Below are positions 27,339-36,064 of a DNA stretch of 64,000 nucleotides, piece by piece; position 1 is the first letter of the stretch; every line of letters starts with the position of its first letter. The translations under genes were made by a program, and so were the position numbers. The notes below the pieces were generated by a model. That model worked only from the letters and a program-made list of their open reading frames with translations, did not search any database and was not told the origin of the DNA. Source of the stretch: DATNPH01 sp036703315 (GTDB lineage: Bacteria > Cyanobacteriota > Cyanobacteriia > Cyanobacteriales > Coleofasciculaceae); NCBI GenBank assembly GCA_036703315.1, contig DATNPH010000025.1:1-64000 (forward strand), read 5' to 3'.

Positions 27339-27465
27339 ATACCATTTGGTTAAAGGTTTGACACTTATCGGTGATTAGGTTTTAGGTGTTAGGTAGTAGG
27401 TGGTAGGAAGGACGCTACAACCTACTACCTTGACTATTTGTGTCATTTTTAAGACCAATTGGTAT
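27339..27465. mobile_element. MITE-like element, 127 bp, termini ATACCA...TGGTAT
   Basis: The ends are imperfect inverted repeats of about 26 bp: ATACCATTTGGT on the left and ACCAATTGGTAT on the right, with GACAC/GTGTC at the inner edges. A second inverted pair (AGGTAGTAGGT and ACCTACTACCT) is nested inside, partly made of heptamer STRR units. There is no coding sequence. It lies seven bases after the purF stop. Its termini resemble those of the element at 35541-35639. Confidence 0.55.
27375..27409. repeat. Heptameric STRR (TTAGGTN-type x5)
   Basis: Five consecutive heptamers TTAGGTT, TTAGGTG, TTAGGTA, GTAGGTG, GTAGGAA, nested in the MITE-like element behind purF. Confidence 0.75.
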
Positions 27466-27475
27466 TCAGAGGTTG

Positions 27476-27505
27476 GCGGAATGCTTGAACTCACATTCCG
27501 CACTT
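27476..27505 (+). terminator. Intrinsic terminator downstream of purF
   Basis: GCGGAATG (27476-27483) pairs with CATTCCGC (27494-27501) around a 10-base loop and is followed by ACTTTT. Its position between convergent purF and the sigma-nuclease gene fits a purF terminator. Confidence 0.6.
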
Positions 27506-27551
27506 TTAAGTGGCTTAGCTGACAAGTTTTCAGGACAACAAGTCTTTATTC

Positions 27552-28739
27552 TTATTGACTGCCCAACAAGAAAGTGATCAGCTCTTGATACGCCTTCTCT
27601 TTCACTTCTTCAAGGCTTGATTGGGCAGCACGCGATTCTTCATCGTTCCTCTTTTGCTTTTCTCGGTTTTCCATCAGGCTGTCAAGCCCCTTGCCGAGTT
27701 GATTCTTCCCCTGTGCTGGAAGAGCCATTGCATGTTGTTCGAGCAACTCTTGGGCGACATAGATCGGACTATTCAGGCGCACAGCTAGTGCGATCGCATC
27801 GCTCGGTCGAGCATCCACTTCCCTTACTTTGTCAGCACTTCGTAGCTTCGCCACCGCGTAGAAAGTAAAATCTTTGAGTGCTTCAATCCGCACCTCCTCT
27901 AACTCTGCTCCAGCCGCCTCTAGAAGCTTAGCCATAAAGTTGTAAGTCATTGGTCTGGGAATGGGAACCTTACTCAAACCAAGAGCGATTGACTCACCCT
28001 CCCACCGTCCTACCCAAATCGGTAAGAATCGGCTGTTTACTTCATCCCACAACACGACTATATAGTTCTGTGTATTATCTTTCTCTATGTGTGGGATAAC
28101 ATCGGCAATCGTAACCTTAATCATGTTGCTTCTCCTTTGTTGTGTTAGAACAGTTAGGTTGTTCTCGGCATAAAGCGGTAGAAGCTGTGCTCGCAGTTGG
28201 ACTCGGGACTTGTGAAGGCGACCCTTGACAGCCGCCACTGACACACCCAAAAGCGCAGCGATCTGGTGCAGACTTAACTGTTCTTGATAGAACAGCAGTG
28301 TTGCTGTCCTATTCTTAGGAGACAGAGTGTTGACGGCTTCTAGAACTAAGCTGTAAAGTTCTTGCTCCTCAGCGACTTTCTGAGGATCGGGAGACACTCC
28401 AGTAAATGGAATGGCATCAAAGTGTAAGCCGCCTGCGATCGCTTCTATAGAGAAAAAGACTGTTCGGGCGTCACGGATGTAGCTCCGGCAGACGTTCAAT
28501 ACAATCCCATAGAGCCAATTCTTGAAGCTTCTATCATCCTGGAGGCGATCAAGACACAGATAGGCTTGCAGAAACGCCTCTTGCACTAAGTCTTGGGCGC
28601 TGTCCGCATTTACTACCATGCCAATAGCGATGCGTTTAGCCATTGACTGGTACCGCTCAATAAGCTGACCAAAAGCGTCTTTATCACCGGAGCGTGCCAA
28701 GGCCACTAACTCGGCGTCTGTTTTCTCTGCCACAGCCAC
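27552..28739 (-). CDS. Sigma-70-family (ECF-type) factor fused to bifunctional nuclease (DUF151) domain
   Basis: 395 residues in one frame. Residues about 10-90 are sigma region 2 (DAFGQLIERYQSMAKRI, DSAQDLVQEAFLQAYLCL, SFKNWLYGIVLNVCRSYIRD). Residues 130-185 are sigma region 4 with its helix-turn-helix (LSLHQIAALLGVSVAAVKGR). From Met206 a bifunctional nuclease domain begins (IKVTIADVIPHIEKDNTQ, FLPIWVGRWEGESIALGL, DARPSDAIALAVRLNSPIYV), ending in a charged coiled tail. The codon for Met206 (28122-28124) is preceded by AAAGGAG seven bases upstream, an excellent ribosome-binding site, so a free nuclease-domain protein of 190 residues may be made too. There is no anti-sigma gene next to it; the nuclease part may take a regulatory role. 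Confidence 0.93.
   Translation of the reverse strand: MAVAEKTDAELVALARSGDKDAFGQLIERYQSMAKRIAIGMVVNADSAQDLVQEAFLQAYLCLDRLQDDRSFKNWLYGIVLNVCRSYIRDARTVFFSIEAIAGGLHFDAIPFTGVSPDPQKVAEEQELYSLVLEAVNTLSPKNRTATLLFYQEQLSLHQIAALLGVSVAAVKGRLHKSRVQLRAQLLPLYAENNLTVLTQQRRSNMIKVTIADVIPHIEKDNTQNYIVVLWDEVNSRFLPIWVGRWEGESIALGLSKVPIPRPMTYNFMAKLLEAAGAELEEVRIEALKDFTFYAVAKLRSADKVREVDARPSDAIALAVRLNSPIYVAQELLEQHAMALPAQGKNQLGKGLDSLMENREKQKRNDEESRAAQSSLEEVKEKAYQELITFLLGSQ
28122..28138 (-). promoter_or_regulatory. Internal ribosome-binding site and start within the sigma-nuclease gene
   Basis: On the minus strand AAAGGAG is followed after AAGCAAC by ATG ATT AAG, exactly where the DUF151 domain begins. It is either a relic of a formerly separate gene or a working internal start giving a second product. 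Confidence 0.65.
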
Positions 28740-28798
28740 TACCGCTTGCTGATACGTCTACTGAGTAGTGGGAGAAACTGGATAAAAGGTTACTTTTT

Positions 28799-29428
28799 TC
28801 AGTCAGTGCTCACTTCTGCTGGCTGCTGCATTGGTCCCAAGTACTTCGTCAAATAGGGGGAAAACACTTCATAAATCAATGTCAAGGGGCGTCCATGATG
28901 CCAAAACAGATAATGGCGTCCCCAGAAGGGTGCCGACTGTTCAAAAGCTGACTCTAGCGCCGCTGAGTGACCGTGATAAATTCCTTGAATATCCCGGTAT
29001 AACTCAGTTCTTAGACGGGCAAGACTTGCCCAAATCGGTAAGTTCCGATTCTGTAAGTACTCATCCACATGGCTAGCGTCCCACCAAGAAGTAGCATAGG
29101 CTAGACGTTGCCCTGATTCAGTTCTGAGCCACACCTGACGCCGCAGTCGCGGTCCAGGCACCGCCTGAATTAGGTCAGGTGCGCCATCGTCATCCAGACC
29201 AATCGGCGACATATCAATAACATCGACCTCTGTTTGCTCACCTGTCAAGAGCTGGAGGTGACGGGTTGGGGAACCATCTCCTAAAAGAAGTAACTGCCAT
29301 GTTGGTGACAGCTGAGTATGAGGTAATCCCTGCTGAACAGTTTCTTCTCCCCCCTGCCAGATGGAATTGAGAGAGTGCCAGGTTGTTTGTAGAGTGACGC
29401 CGTCTTTAGGTCTCAAAGTTGCAGTCAT
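28799..29428 (-). CDS. Cyanobacterial chorismate lyase (DUF98 family)
   Basis: 209 residues, soluble. It matches the DUF98/chorismate-lyase group exemplified by Synechocystis Sll1797, which makes 4-hydroxybenzoate from chorismate for plastoquinone synthesis. Features: TWQLLLLGDGSPTRHLQLLT, the Arg-rich central segment PGPRLRRQVWLRTESGQRL and the C-terminal FWGRHYLFWHHGRPLTLIYE. It lies on the same strand as the sigma-nuclease gene, 59 bp upstream of its start, so the two may be co-transcribed. Start ATG at 29428. The family assignment is by recalled sequence pattern. Confidence 0.82.
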   Translation of the reverse strand: MTATLRPKDGVTLQTTWHSLNSIWQGGEETVQQGLPHTQLSPTWQLLLLGDGSPTRHLQLLTGEQTEVDVIDMSPIGLDDDGAPDLIQAVPGPRLRRQVWLRTESGQRLAYATSWWDASHVDEYLQNRNLPIWASLARLRTELYRDIQGIYHGHSAALESAFEQSAPFWGRHYLFWHHGRPLTLIYEVFSPYLTKYLGPMQQPAEVSTD

Positions 29429-30223
29429 CTTAGTTTTATTTAGTGGCGTTCCTTATCGATGAGCTTTTGGCAGACTGCGCCAACAGACATGGATAAGCAC
29501 CAGCCTTTTTACATGTGAAAAGTAGAACAGTCTCCGTGTTAGCGCATCTTTTGTGAGATGTGTCATTCCACTGAGACATCTGTTCTTTACATAACTTAAT
29601 CTCTTTATATAATAGCGCCCTTGGTCTATTGCCGGGATCGCTTGTAGGTAAAGGCTATTAGATATGACTTAGCAACGGGGGGAGCGCTTATGAAACTAGA
29701 GGAGACGAGTAGCGATCGCCCCTGGCAATTTAGGGAATACTGCGCACTGGTTAAGAGTAGGGACTTTTTAAGAAAACTTTAGCTCCTAAGGTTCTCTCCT
29801 TTGTTAGTTTATTACTCAGCGGCATCTTTTCAAAATACCAAAGCTGGGAGATGTAAGGGCACTTAACTAAGTCTCTACTTGGCTAACATGCCCAACTCCT
29901 AAGTCTATATAAGTTAAAAATACAAATACTAATTTATTACTAGGCAATAGATAACTTATCTATTTTCCTAGTCAAATTCATCTCAAAGTCGTACTTCTGA
30001 CTCTACAATAATCCCAATTAATAGTTTAAAAATCAGTCAAAACACCAAGCAACTTTTGAAAATTTATGTTAACTATAGATTTCTCAACAAAACTATGGAA
30101 TCTGAAGGATGAAGCCTGAAATTCAAGACATTTTGACTTTTTAAATCGTCCTCTAATGCTAAATATTAGCAATTAGCCATCCTTCAAAAAAAGTATAAAC
30201 GAAGCGACTACTAAGGACTTGAT
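29429..30223. other. Long divergent intergenic region
   Basis: About 795 bp between chorismate lyase and the REC-GAF-PAS kinase, AT-rich over its right half. Apart from a possible 30-codon frame at 29690-29782 I see no gene. Promoters for both neighbours must lie here. Confidence 0.5.
29690..29782 (+). CDS. Possible small ORF (30 aa)
   Basis: ATG at 29690 is preceded by GGGGGGAG at a suitable distance, which is the main reason for listing it. The predicted peptide (MKLEETSSDRPWQFREYCAL and ten more residues) is charged and soluble and matches nothing I know. A HIP1 site lies within it. It could easily be a chance frame. Confidence 0.2.
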   Translation: MKLEETSSDRPWQFREYCALVKSRDFLRKL

Positions 30224-32590
30224 ATGAATAGCGATCGGGCGTCACTCCCCATAGCAGACATCTTAGTTGTTGATGATACACCAGATAACCTACGCCTTTT
30301 ATCAGCAATGCTGAGTGAGCAGGGGTATAAGGTTCGGAAAGTGATTAGTGGGTCGCTGGCTCTCAAGGTGGTACAACTGGCTCCACCTGATTTGATTTTA
30401 CTTGACATCAACATGCCGACGATGAACGGTTATGAAGTTTGTGAAAAGCTTAAAGCTAACCCACAAACTAAGGATGTTCCGGTAATTTTTCTTAGCGCCC
30501 TTGGTGACCCTCTCGACAAGGTCAAAGCTTTTGCAGTTGGTGGGGGAGATTACATTACTAAACCGTTTCAGCTGGCAGAGGCTTTAGCCCGTATAGAGCA
30601 TCAACTAAAACTCTGTTCACTTCAAAAACAACTGATTGAGCAAAATGCACTTCTACAACAAGAGATTCACGAACGCCAGAAAGCCGAGGAAGAAATTCAG
30701 CTGTTACTAAGGCTCACCCAAACCGTTAACTCAGCACCAGATTTTGCTACAGCTTTGAGGGTAGTGCTAAACGAGGTGTGTGAGGCAATTGGCTTTAGTT
30801 ATGGTGAAGCCTGGACTATAAGTGCTAATGGGATAGTTTTAGAATGCAGCCCTACTTGGTACGTCGATCATGCAGGTAAAGACTCGGCACAAATTGCTGC
30901 TATTGAGCAATTGCGTCAACATAGCGAAGGGCTTACTTTCCGACCCAATGAAGGACTACCGGGACGAGTCTGGAGTCGAGGTGAGACGGAGTGGATTTTC
31001 GATATTTCAGCTGAGTCAAGCACCGTTTTTGTCAGGAGCGATCTCGCTAAAGCCTGTGGATTTAAGACTAATTTAGGTGTGCCGATTGTCAGTGACCCAA
31101 TTTCTGTAACAGAGGACAGCACCGAGTCAGGTCGAGTATTGGCGGTATTGGTTTTCTTTGTGGAAACCCGCCAAGAGGACAAGCGGGTCGTTAAGCTAGT
31201 CAATGCAGTGGCAAATCAGCTCGGAAGGGTGATGCAGCAAAAGCAAGCCGAAGAGGCTCTGCGCCTTTCTGAAGAAAAGTTCTCCAAAGCATTTCGTTGC
31301 AGTCCTGACCCAATCATGATCACGACGTTCACAGATGGGCGCTACATTGAAGTGAACGACAGCTTCCTAAGTACGTCTGGTTACTCTCGAAACGAGATAA
31401 TTGGTCGCACCTGCTTCGAGCTGAATTTTGAGGTCAATCCTACAGAAGCTACTCAAATTTATCAGTTGTTGCAGGAGCAGGCAGTAATTCGCAACCAGGA
31501 ATTCAACTACTGCACCAAATCAGGTGTTGTGAGGACAGTGCTGTTATCGGCAGAACTTATTAACTTTGGTGGACAAACTTATGTCCTCGCTATTGGTAAA
31601 GACATTACTGAGCGCAAACAAGTCGAGGAAGCTCTGCGACAATCGGAAGCGCGAGAACGGGAAAAGGCACAAGAGCTAGAAATCGCCTTGGAAAAATTGA
31701 AACGTGCTCAATCCCAGCTGATTCAAACTGAAAAAATGTCGAGTTTGGGACAGATGATCGCAGGTGTTGCTCACGAAATCAACAATCCCACGAGCTTTAT
31801 CTACGGTAATCTTACTCCTGCCAGGGAATACTTCCAAGACCTAATCCGCCTGATTCAAGCCTACCGATGGACTTACCCTCATCCCACACCAGAAATTCAG
31901 CAGCTCACTGAGGAGATCGACCTGGAGTTTCTGCTAGAAGATTGGCAAAAACTGATAGATTCCATGCAGATGGGCTCTCAGCGCATTCAGGAGATTGTTC
32001 TGTCACTACGGAGCTTTTCTAGACTGGATGAATCAGAGCTAAAACCTGTAGATATCCATGAGGGCATTGACAACACTCTACTAATTTTGGAACACCGCTT
32101 AAGGGGAGTGGGCGATCGCCCTGAGATTACGGTGATTAAAGATTATGGTCAACTCCCAAAAGTCATCTGTTATGCCAGTCAGTTGAATCAAGTATTTATG
32201 AATCTGCTGAACAACGCGATCGACGCGATCGCGTCTCGGTTCGCTAATAAGGCTTTAGACTTAGCAGTTAAGAATCCAGAGTCAGACGTAATACCCACTA
32301 TCAGAATTTGCACCGAGTTCAAGACTAAGAAGCTTATGCTCAAGTCTGACTCGAAGTTCCTAAATTCTTCTCAGGTAGTCATTCGAATTGCTGACAATGG
32401 TCCTGGAATGAGTGAAGATTTGCAAAATCAGATATTTAACCCGTTTTTTACCACGAAGCCAATGGGAAGTGGCACAGGTTTAGGGTTATCCATTACCTAC
32501 CAGATTGTCGTGGAAAAACATGGAGGTCAACTCAGTTGTGTTTCGACCCCAGGGCAAGGGACAGAGTTTATCGTCGAGATTCCGAACTAG
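30224..32590 (+). CDS. REC-GAF-PAS hybrid histidine kinase
   Basis: 788 residues, soluble. An N-terminal receiver (about 10-128; phosphoacceptor Asp in LILLDINMPTMNGYE, Lys in YITKPFQL) is followed by a coiled coil, a GAF domain (about 160-335), a PAS domain (about 345-465; FSKAFRCSPDPIMITTFTDG), HisKA with His517 in GVAHEINNPTSF, and HATPase (NLLNNAIDAIASR, DNGPGMS, GSGTGLGLSITYQ). A receiver placed in front of the sensors suggests that it takes phosphate or a conformational signal from another kinase before sending its own. Its kinase core is closely similar to that of the IS-split kinase at 6997-11064, so the two are paralogues. Start ATG at 30224. Confidence 0.94.
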   Translation: MNSDRASLPIADILVVDDTPDNLRLLSAMLSEQGYKVRKVISGSLALKVVQLAPPDLILLDINMPTMNGYEVCEKLKANPQTKDVPVIFLSALGDPLDKVKAFAVGGGDYITKPFQLAEALARIEHQLKLCSLQKQLIEQNALLQQEIHERQKAEEEIQLLLRLTQTVNSAPDFATALRVVLNEVCEAIGFSYGEAWTISANGIVLECSPTWYVDHAGKDSAQIAAIEQLRQHSEGLTFRPNEGLPGRVWSRGETEWIFDISAESSTVFVRSDLAKACGFKTNLGVPIVSDPISVTEDSTESGRVLAVLVFFVETRQEDKRVVKLVNAVANQLGRVMQQKQAEEALRLSEEKFSKAFRCSPDPIMITTFTDGRYIEVNDSFLSTSGYSRNEIIGRTCFELNFEVNPTEATQIYQLLQEQAVIRNQEFNYCTKSGVVRTVLLSAELINFGGQTYVLAIGKDITERKQVEEALRQSEAREREKAQELEIALEKLKRAQSQLIQTEKMSSLGQMIAGVAHEINNPTSFIYGNLTPAREYFQDLIRLIQAYRWTYPHPTPEIQQLTEEIDLEFLLEDWQKLIDSMQMGSQRIQEIVLSLRSFSRLDESELKPVDIHEGIDNTLLILEHRLRGVGDRPEITVIKDYGQLPKVICYASQLNQVFMNLLNNAIDAIASRFANKALDLAVKNPESDVIPTIRICTEFKTKKLMLKSDSKFLNSSQVVIRIADNGPGMSEDLQNQIFNPFFTTKPMGSGTGLGLSITYQIVVEKHGGQLSCVSTPGQGTEFIVEIPN

Positions 32591-32694
32591 GGTTAGGGTT
32601 TTTGCTAATGGCTTGTTCTCAATGTGATCAGCAAGTAGCCGTTACAGGTCTACCCGATGGCTTGAGTTCTACTAACAACTAATTACTGCTAACG

Positions 32695-32736
32695 TGACAT
32701 TTTCTCCCACTCCTTTCAGGAGTAGAGAAAATGCCA
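32695..32736. terminator. Hairpin between the kinase gene and tRNA-Leu
   Basis: CATTTTCTC (32698-32706) pairs with GAGAAAATG (32725-32733), and ACTCCT with AGGAGT inside it. The position suits a bidirectional transcript end for the plus-strand kinase and the minus-strand tRNA. Confidence 0.6.
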
Positions 32737-32751
32737 CTGTTATTTAACTTA

Positions 32752-32832
32752 TGCGGATGGCGAGACTCGAACTCGCAAGGCAAAGCCACACGCCCCTCAA
32801 ACGTGCGCGTATACCAATTCCGCCACATCCGC
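32752..32832 (-). tRNA. trnL: tRNA-Leu (anticodon GAG)
   Basis: 81 nt on the minus strand. The acceptor arms GCGGATG and CATCCGC pair fully with discriminator A. The D arm has TGGCGGAATTGGTATAC. The anticodon stem CACGT/GCGTG encloses loop TTGAGGG, so the anticodon is GAG. A long type II variable arm (TGGC-TTT-GCC) and T arm GCGAG-TTCGAGT-CTCGC follow. The class II variable arm together with the anticodon identifies leucine. The 3' CCA is not encoded. Confidence 0.95.
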
Positions 32833-33102
32833 GCAATCACTTATTCTATCAGAAAGTGTGCAGCTCATATATTAACATGTTTATCGTCTCATGGCCAAAT
32901 TACTTCAACTCGCAGCTTCTAAGGGTATTGTGATTCTACAGACATCCGGAGGATTAGTTTTTCCCTCTGCTTTCCTGGACCGAGACGCGCAAATCTAAGC
33001 GTCGAATGGATGCTATGTGCGGCAAAACTTCTGGGAAAAAGTAATCATCAGGATACACGATCGCCACTATTCTATCTGATACGGATGTAGCAGCGCTGTT
33101 CT

Positions 33103-34458
33103 ATGCACTTTTCTAAAATCTTGATTGCCAATCGCGGGGAAATAGCCCTGCGAATTCTCCGAACTTGTGAGGAAATGGGGATTTCTACGGTTGCGGTTCA
33201 CTCTACAATTGACCGACACGCCCTTCATGTCCAACTGGCGGATGAAGCCGTTTGCATCGGTGAACCCCCTAGTAGCAAAAGTTATTTAAATATCCCCAAT
33301 ATCATTGCCGCTGCCCTGACTCGCAACGCCACTGCTATTCATCCGGGATATGGATTTTTGGCAGAAAATGCTCGCTTTGCGGAAATTTGTGCCGATCATA
33401 AAATTTCCTTTATCGGTCCTACCCCAGATGCCATTCGGGCAATGGGCGATAAATCCACAGCCAAAGAAACTATGCAACGTGCTGGCGTTCCAACAGTCCC
33501 AGGAAGCGAGGGACTGCTGATGAACGAGCAAGAAGCACAGGCAATAGCACGTAAGATTGGCTATCCGATCATGATCAAAGCGACTGCTGGTGGTGGTGGA
33601 CGCGGGATGCGCCTTGTTCGCGACGAAAGTGATCTGCCCAAGCTGTTTTTAGCCGCTCAAGGAGAAGCCGAAGCCGCCTTTGGTAATCCTGGTGTCTACA
33701 TGGAAAAATTTGTTGATCGTCCTCGTCACATCGAGTTTCAAATCTTAGCAGACAGTTACGGCAACGTTATCCATTTAGGTGAACGAGACTGCTCGATTCA
33801 GCGGCGTCATCAGAAGCTACTGGAAGAAGCCCCCAGTCCAGTTCTCAGTGCCGAACTGCGAGAACAAATGGGGACAGCAGCGGTAATGGCGGCAAAGTCT
33901 ATTAACTACGTAGGTGCAGGTACAGTCGAGTTTCTCCTTGATCGCTCGGGTGCCTTCTACTTTATGGAAATGAACACCCGTATACAAGTTGAGCATCCTG
34001 TAACGGAAATGATTACGGGTCTAGACTTGATTGCCGAGCAAATTCGTGTCGCGCAGGGCGAAAAATTACAGTTGACCCAAAACCAAGTTGTTTTCAAAGG
34101 TCATGCAATTGAATGCCGAATTAATGCCGAAGACCCCGATCACAACTTCCGCCCCCAACCCGGACGAATTAGCGGTTACCTACCACCGGGAGGTCCAGGC
34201 GTCCGCATGGATTCCCATGTCTACACCGATTACGAAATTCCACCTTATTACGACTCTTTGATTGGTAAGTTGATCGTTTGGGGACCCAACCGTGATGCGG
34301 CAATTAAACGGATGAAACGAGCGCTACGGGAATGTGCTATTACTGGCGTGCCCACTACGATTGGTTTCCACCAAAAAATCTTGGAAACACCTGCCTTTCT
34401 GGAGGGTGAAGTTTATACCAATTTTGTCGAGCAGATGATGCTCTCTGCCAAAGGCTAG
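33103..34458 (+). CDS. accC: Acetyl-CoA carboxylase biotin carboxylase subunit
   Basis: 451 residues, full length for the family. It carboxylates biotin on AccB with ATP and bicarbonate, the first half of acetyl-CoA carboxylase in fatty-acid synthesis. Seen: N-terminal FSKILIANRGEIALRILRTC, the ATP-grasp glycine loop KATAGGGGRGMRLVRDE, the conserved FVDRPRHIEFQILADSYGN and HLGERDCSIQRRHQK, and the catalytic region MEMNTRIQVEHPVTEMITG. accB is not adjacent in this window. Start ATG at 33103. It converges with the YggT gene, with a long inverted repeat between them. Confidence 0.97.
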   Translation: MHFSKILIANRGEIALRILRTCEEMGISTVAVHSTIDRHALHVQLADEAVCIGEPPSSKSYLNIPNIIAAALTRNATAIHPGYGFLAENARFAEICADHKISFIGPTPDAIRAMGDKSTAKETMQRAGVPTVPGSEGLLMNEQEAQAIARKIGYPIMIKATAGGGGRGMRLVRDESDLPKLFLAAQGEAEAAFGNPGVYMEKFVDRPRHIEFQILADSYGNVIHLGERDCSIQRRHQKLLEEAPSPVLSAELREQMGTAAVMAAKSINYVGAGTVEFLLDRSGAFYFMEMNTRIQVEHPVTEMITGLDLIAEQIRVAQGEKLQLTQNQVVFKGHAIECRINAEDPDHNFRPQPGRISGYLPPGGPGVRMDSHVYTDYEIPPYYDSLIGKLIVWGPNRDAAIKRMKRALRECAITGVPTTIGFHQKILETPAFLEGEVYTNFVEQMMLSAKG

Positions 34459-34574
34459 GGATGAAGGATGAAGGATAAAAGACGCCGCTCTACGAGACGA
34501 GGTTTTAACTAGTGCTTAGTAGACAGTAGCTACTAGGGTATAGAGTTATCCTCTTTTATCCTTCTCCTTCATCC
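34459..34574. repeat. Long inverted repeat between accC and YggT gene
   Basis: A 23-base arm beginning GGATGAAGGATGAAGG (34459-34481) pairs with CTTTTATCCTTCTCC... (34553-34574) with one bulged base; about 70 bases lie between. The arms contain heptamer units GGATGAA. It begins right after the accC stop and could be a bidirectional transcript end or a mini-element. Confidence 0.65.
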
Positions 34575-34591
34575 TTCGACGTTTAAGTTTA

Positions 34592-34876
34592 TCAATGCAT
34601 CATCGTCAGCAGTCCTTGCTGACCCAAGAGAAGCTCTCGTAGCAGGGTGAAAATCCCTACCCAAATAATTGGGGTAATATCCACACCTCCTATGGGAGGC
34701 ACAATTTTACGCACTGGCACTAACAAAGGTTCCGTAGGCCAGGCGATTAAATTGAAGGGGAACCGATTCAGGTTTATCTGAGGATACCAGGTGAGAATAA
34801 TCCGGAGGATAAACAAAAGGGTCATTAGTCCCATTAAAAGACCGAGAGTCCAGGTCGCCAGAGTAGAAGCTGTCAT
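34592..34876 (-). CDS. YggT/Ycf19-family membrane protein
   Basis: 94 residues from ATG 34876 (MTASTLATWTLG); a TTG eleven codons upstream is less likely. Two membrane spans surround a conserved amphipathic loop: LGLLMGLMTLLFILRIILTW, then YPQINLNRFPFNLIAWPTEP and LVPVRKIVPPIGGVDITPII. This is the YggT domain, called Ycf19 in plastids and YLMG in plants, where it affects nucleoid organisation and division; cyanobacteria usually have one or two copies. The exact biochemical role is unknown. Confidence 0.9.
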   Translation of the reverse strand: MTASTLATWTLGLLMGLMTLLFILRIILTWYPQINLNRFPFNLIAWPTEPLLVPVRKIVPPIGGVDITPIIWVGIFTLLRELLLGQQGLLTMMH

Positions 34877-35409
34877 GAGTTGTTTAATACGAAGGTCAAG
34901 TATTGGCAAGTGCAGGCTGAATGCAAGAGCTGGAGAGTCCTTAGTCCCTTAAGTGAGTCGCGCACTTCTAAACAAATGGGATTGATGAGGGAAGCGGTCA
35001 CCTTTAACACTCTTACCCCTAAAGCGTAGATTTCTGTCGCCAGGTGTGCTAGTACCTCTCTTCTTGCCCACTCAGAACTCAGCACGTTCCGACTCAGCAC
35101 TTCCTCTGTGAGGTTTTGATACAATTACCTCAATTGTAAACTTTATGACTAAATGTTAACGGGGCTTCTCAGACAAGAGAGCAAGATTTCAGCACCTGTT
35201 GCGCGATCGCTCCTGCCAACTCTGGCTACCCGTTGAATACTATCCAGGGAGCCAAAACTCCTCCCGGTCTGACTCTTCCTCGTATCCCGACTTACTTTTC
35301 CAAACGATAGCTAGAGAGCTCGCCCTTAACTCTGGCTTGAGTTGACTTCTCAAGTGGGTAACAGACTATTAGAATTATTATGAAGAATATCAAAATGGGT
35401 TGAAGTTCT
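34877..35409. other. Intergenic region upstream of psbX
   Basis: 533 bp between the divergent YggT and psbX genes. An 83-codon minus-strand frame with a TTG start (34873-35124) overlaps the YggT start and is doubtful. A possible sigma-70-type promoter for psbX is TTGACT (35342-35347) with TATTAG (35367-35372), but the 19-base spacing is long. Confidence 0.45.
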
Positions 35410-35529
35410 ATGACTCCTTCATTAGCAAACTTTTTGTACAGTCTTCTTTGGGGTGCTGTGATTGTTGTTGTCCCCATCACAGCGGGACTAATCTTTATTA
35501 GCCAGAAGGATAAGATCCAACGGTTCTAA
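35410..35529 (+). CDS. psbX: Photosystem II protein PsbX
   Basis: 39 codons: MTPSLANFLYSLLWGAVIV, then VVPITAGLIFISQKDKIQRF, then TAA. This is the standard cyanobacterial PsbX sequence: one membrane helix with a basic C-terminal tail. PsbX is a small subunit of photosystem II in the thylakoid membrane near cytochrome b559 and affects plastoquinone exchange. The start ATG at 35410 has only a weak ribosome-binding site. A MITE-like repeat and a strong terminator follow, and ycf66 lies downstream on the same strand. Confidence 0.96.
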   Translation: MTPSLANFLYSLLWGAVIVVVPITAGLIFISQKDKIQRF

Positions 35530-35540
35530 ATTTAATGGTG

Positions 35541-35639
35541 ATACCATTTCACTGTGGGCTTGCTACACATTGACCCCCAGCCCCCTTAATAAGGGGGAAA
35601 AAGAAATTCATTTGTAGCAAGCATTTAGTGAATTGGTAT
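35541..35639. mobile_element. MITE-like inverted-repeat element, 99 bp, behind psbX
   Basis: Terminal inverted repeats of 27 bp with five mismatches: ATACCATTTCACT then CTTGCTACA on the left, and TGTAGCAAG then AGTGAATTGGTAT on the right. The interior contains a second hairpin CCCCCTTAATAAGGGGG. There is no coding sequence. Its outer ends resemble those of the element at 27339-27465. Confidence 0.65.
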
Positions 35640-35666
35640 GAATTCTTAACACATCAATAATAGAGG

Positions 35667-35700
35667 ACAGGGCAGTGAGTTACTCAGCTGCCCTGTTTTG
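35667..35700 (+). terminator. Strong intrinsic terminator downstream of psbX
   Basis: ACAGGGCAG (35667-35675) pairs with CTGCCCTGT (35688-35696), continued inside by TGAG/CTCA, and is followed by TTTTG. Confidence 0.8.
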
Positions 35701-36064
35701 TTGACAGGCTCCCCGCCTGATTGGTGTCAATTTAAGCCCTAGCGAATGGAATCCAGGGCTAGATAAGCAAAGTCTGCCGGAGCTTTAGTAAGGACGGACT
35801 GACGAAAAATCAAGGCTCTTGAAAGCTGTGTAGGTAGGTTTAGTCTGTGAAGGTGTAGTTTCAACCGTCAAGCCAATCTTCAAATAATGGCAACTCGCAT
35901 CAGGCAGTAATTCATCCCACGCCTAGTTAGCGATCGCGAAACGAACCTTGGCAGAGTTAACGACACAACGCTGAAGCATCCGCGCAAAGTCCTATCGCAT
36001 GAGATAATTGCTAGATTTCAGTAAGGATTACTCGCTACCATAGGACTGACTTAGGAGAGCAGCA
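35701..36064. other. Intergenic region upstream of ycf66
   Basis: 364 bp with no open frame of recognisable character. It should contain the ycf66 promoter. The bases just before the ATG (TAGGAGAGCAGCAATG) hold a good ribosome-binding site. Confidence 0.5.

Noticed and set aside
34873..35124. 83-codon minus-strand frame upstream of the YggT gene
   Set aside because: TTG start, overlap with the YggT start and no recognisable protein pattern.
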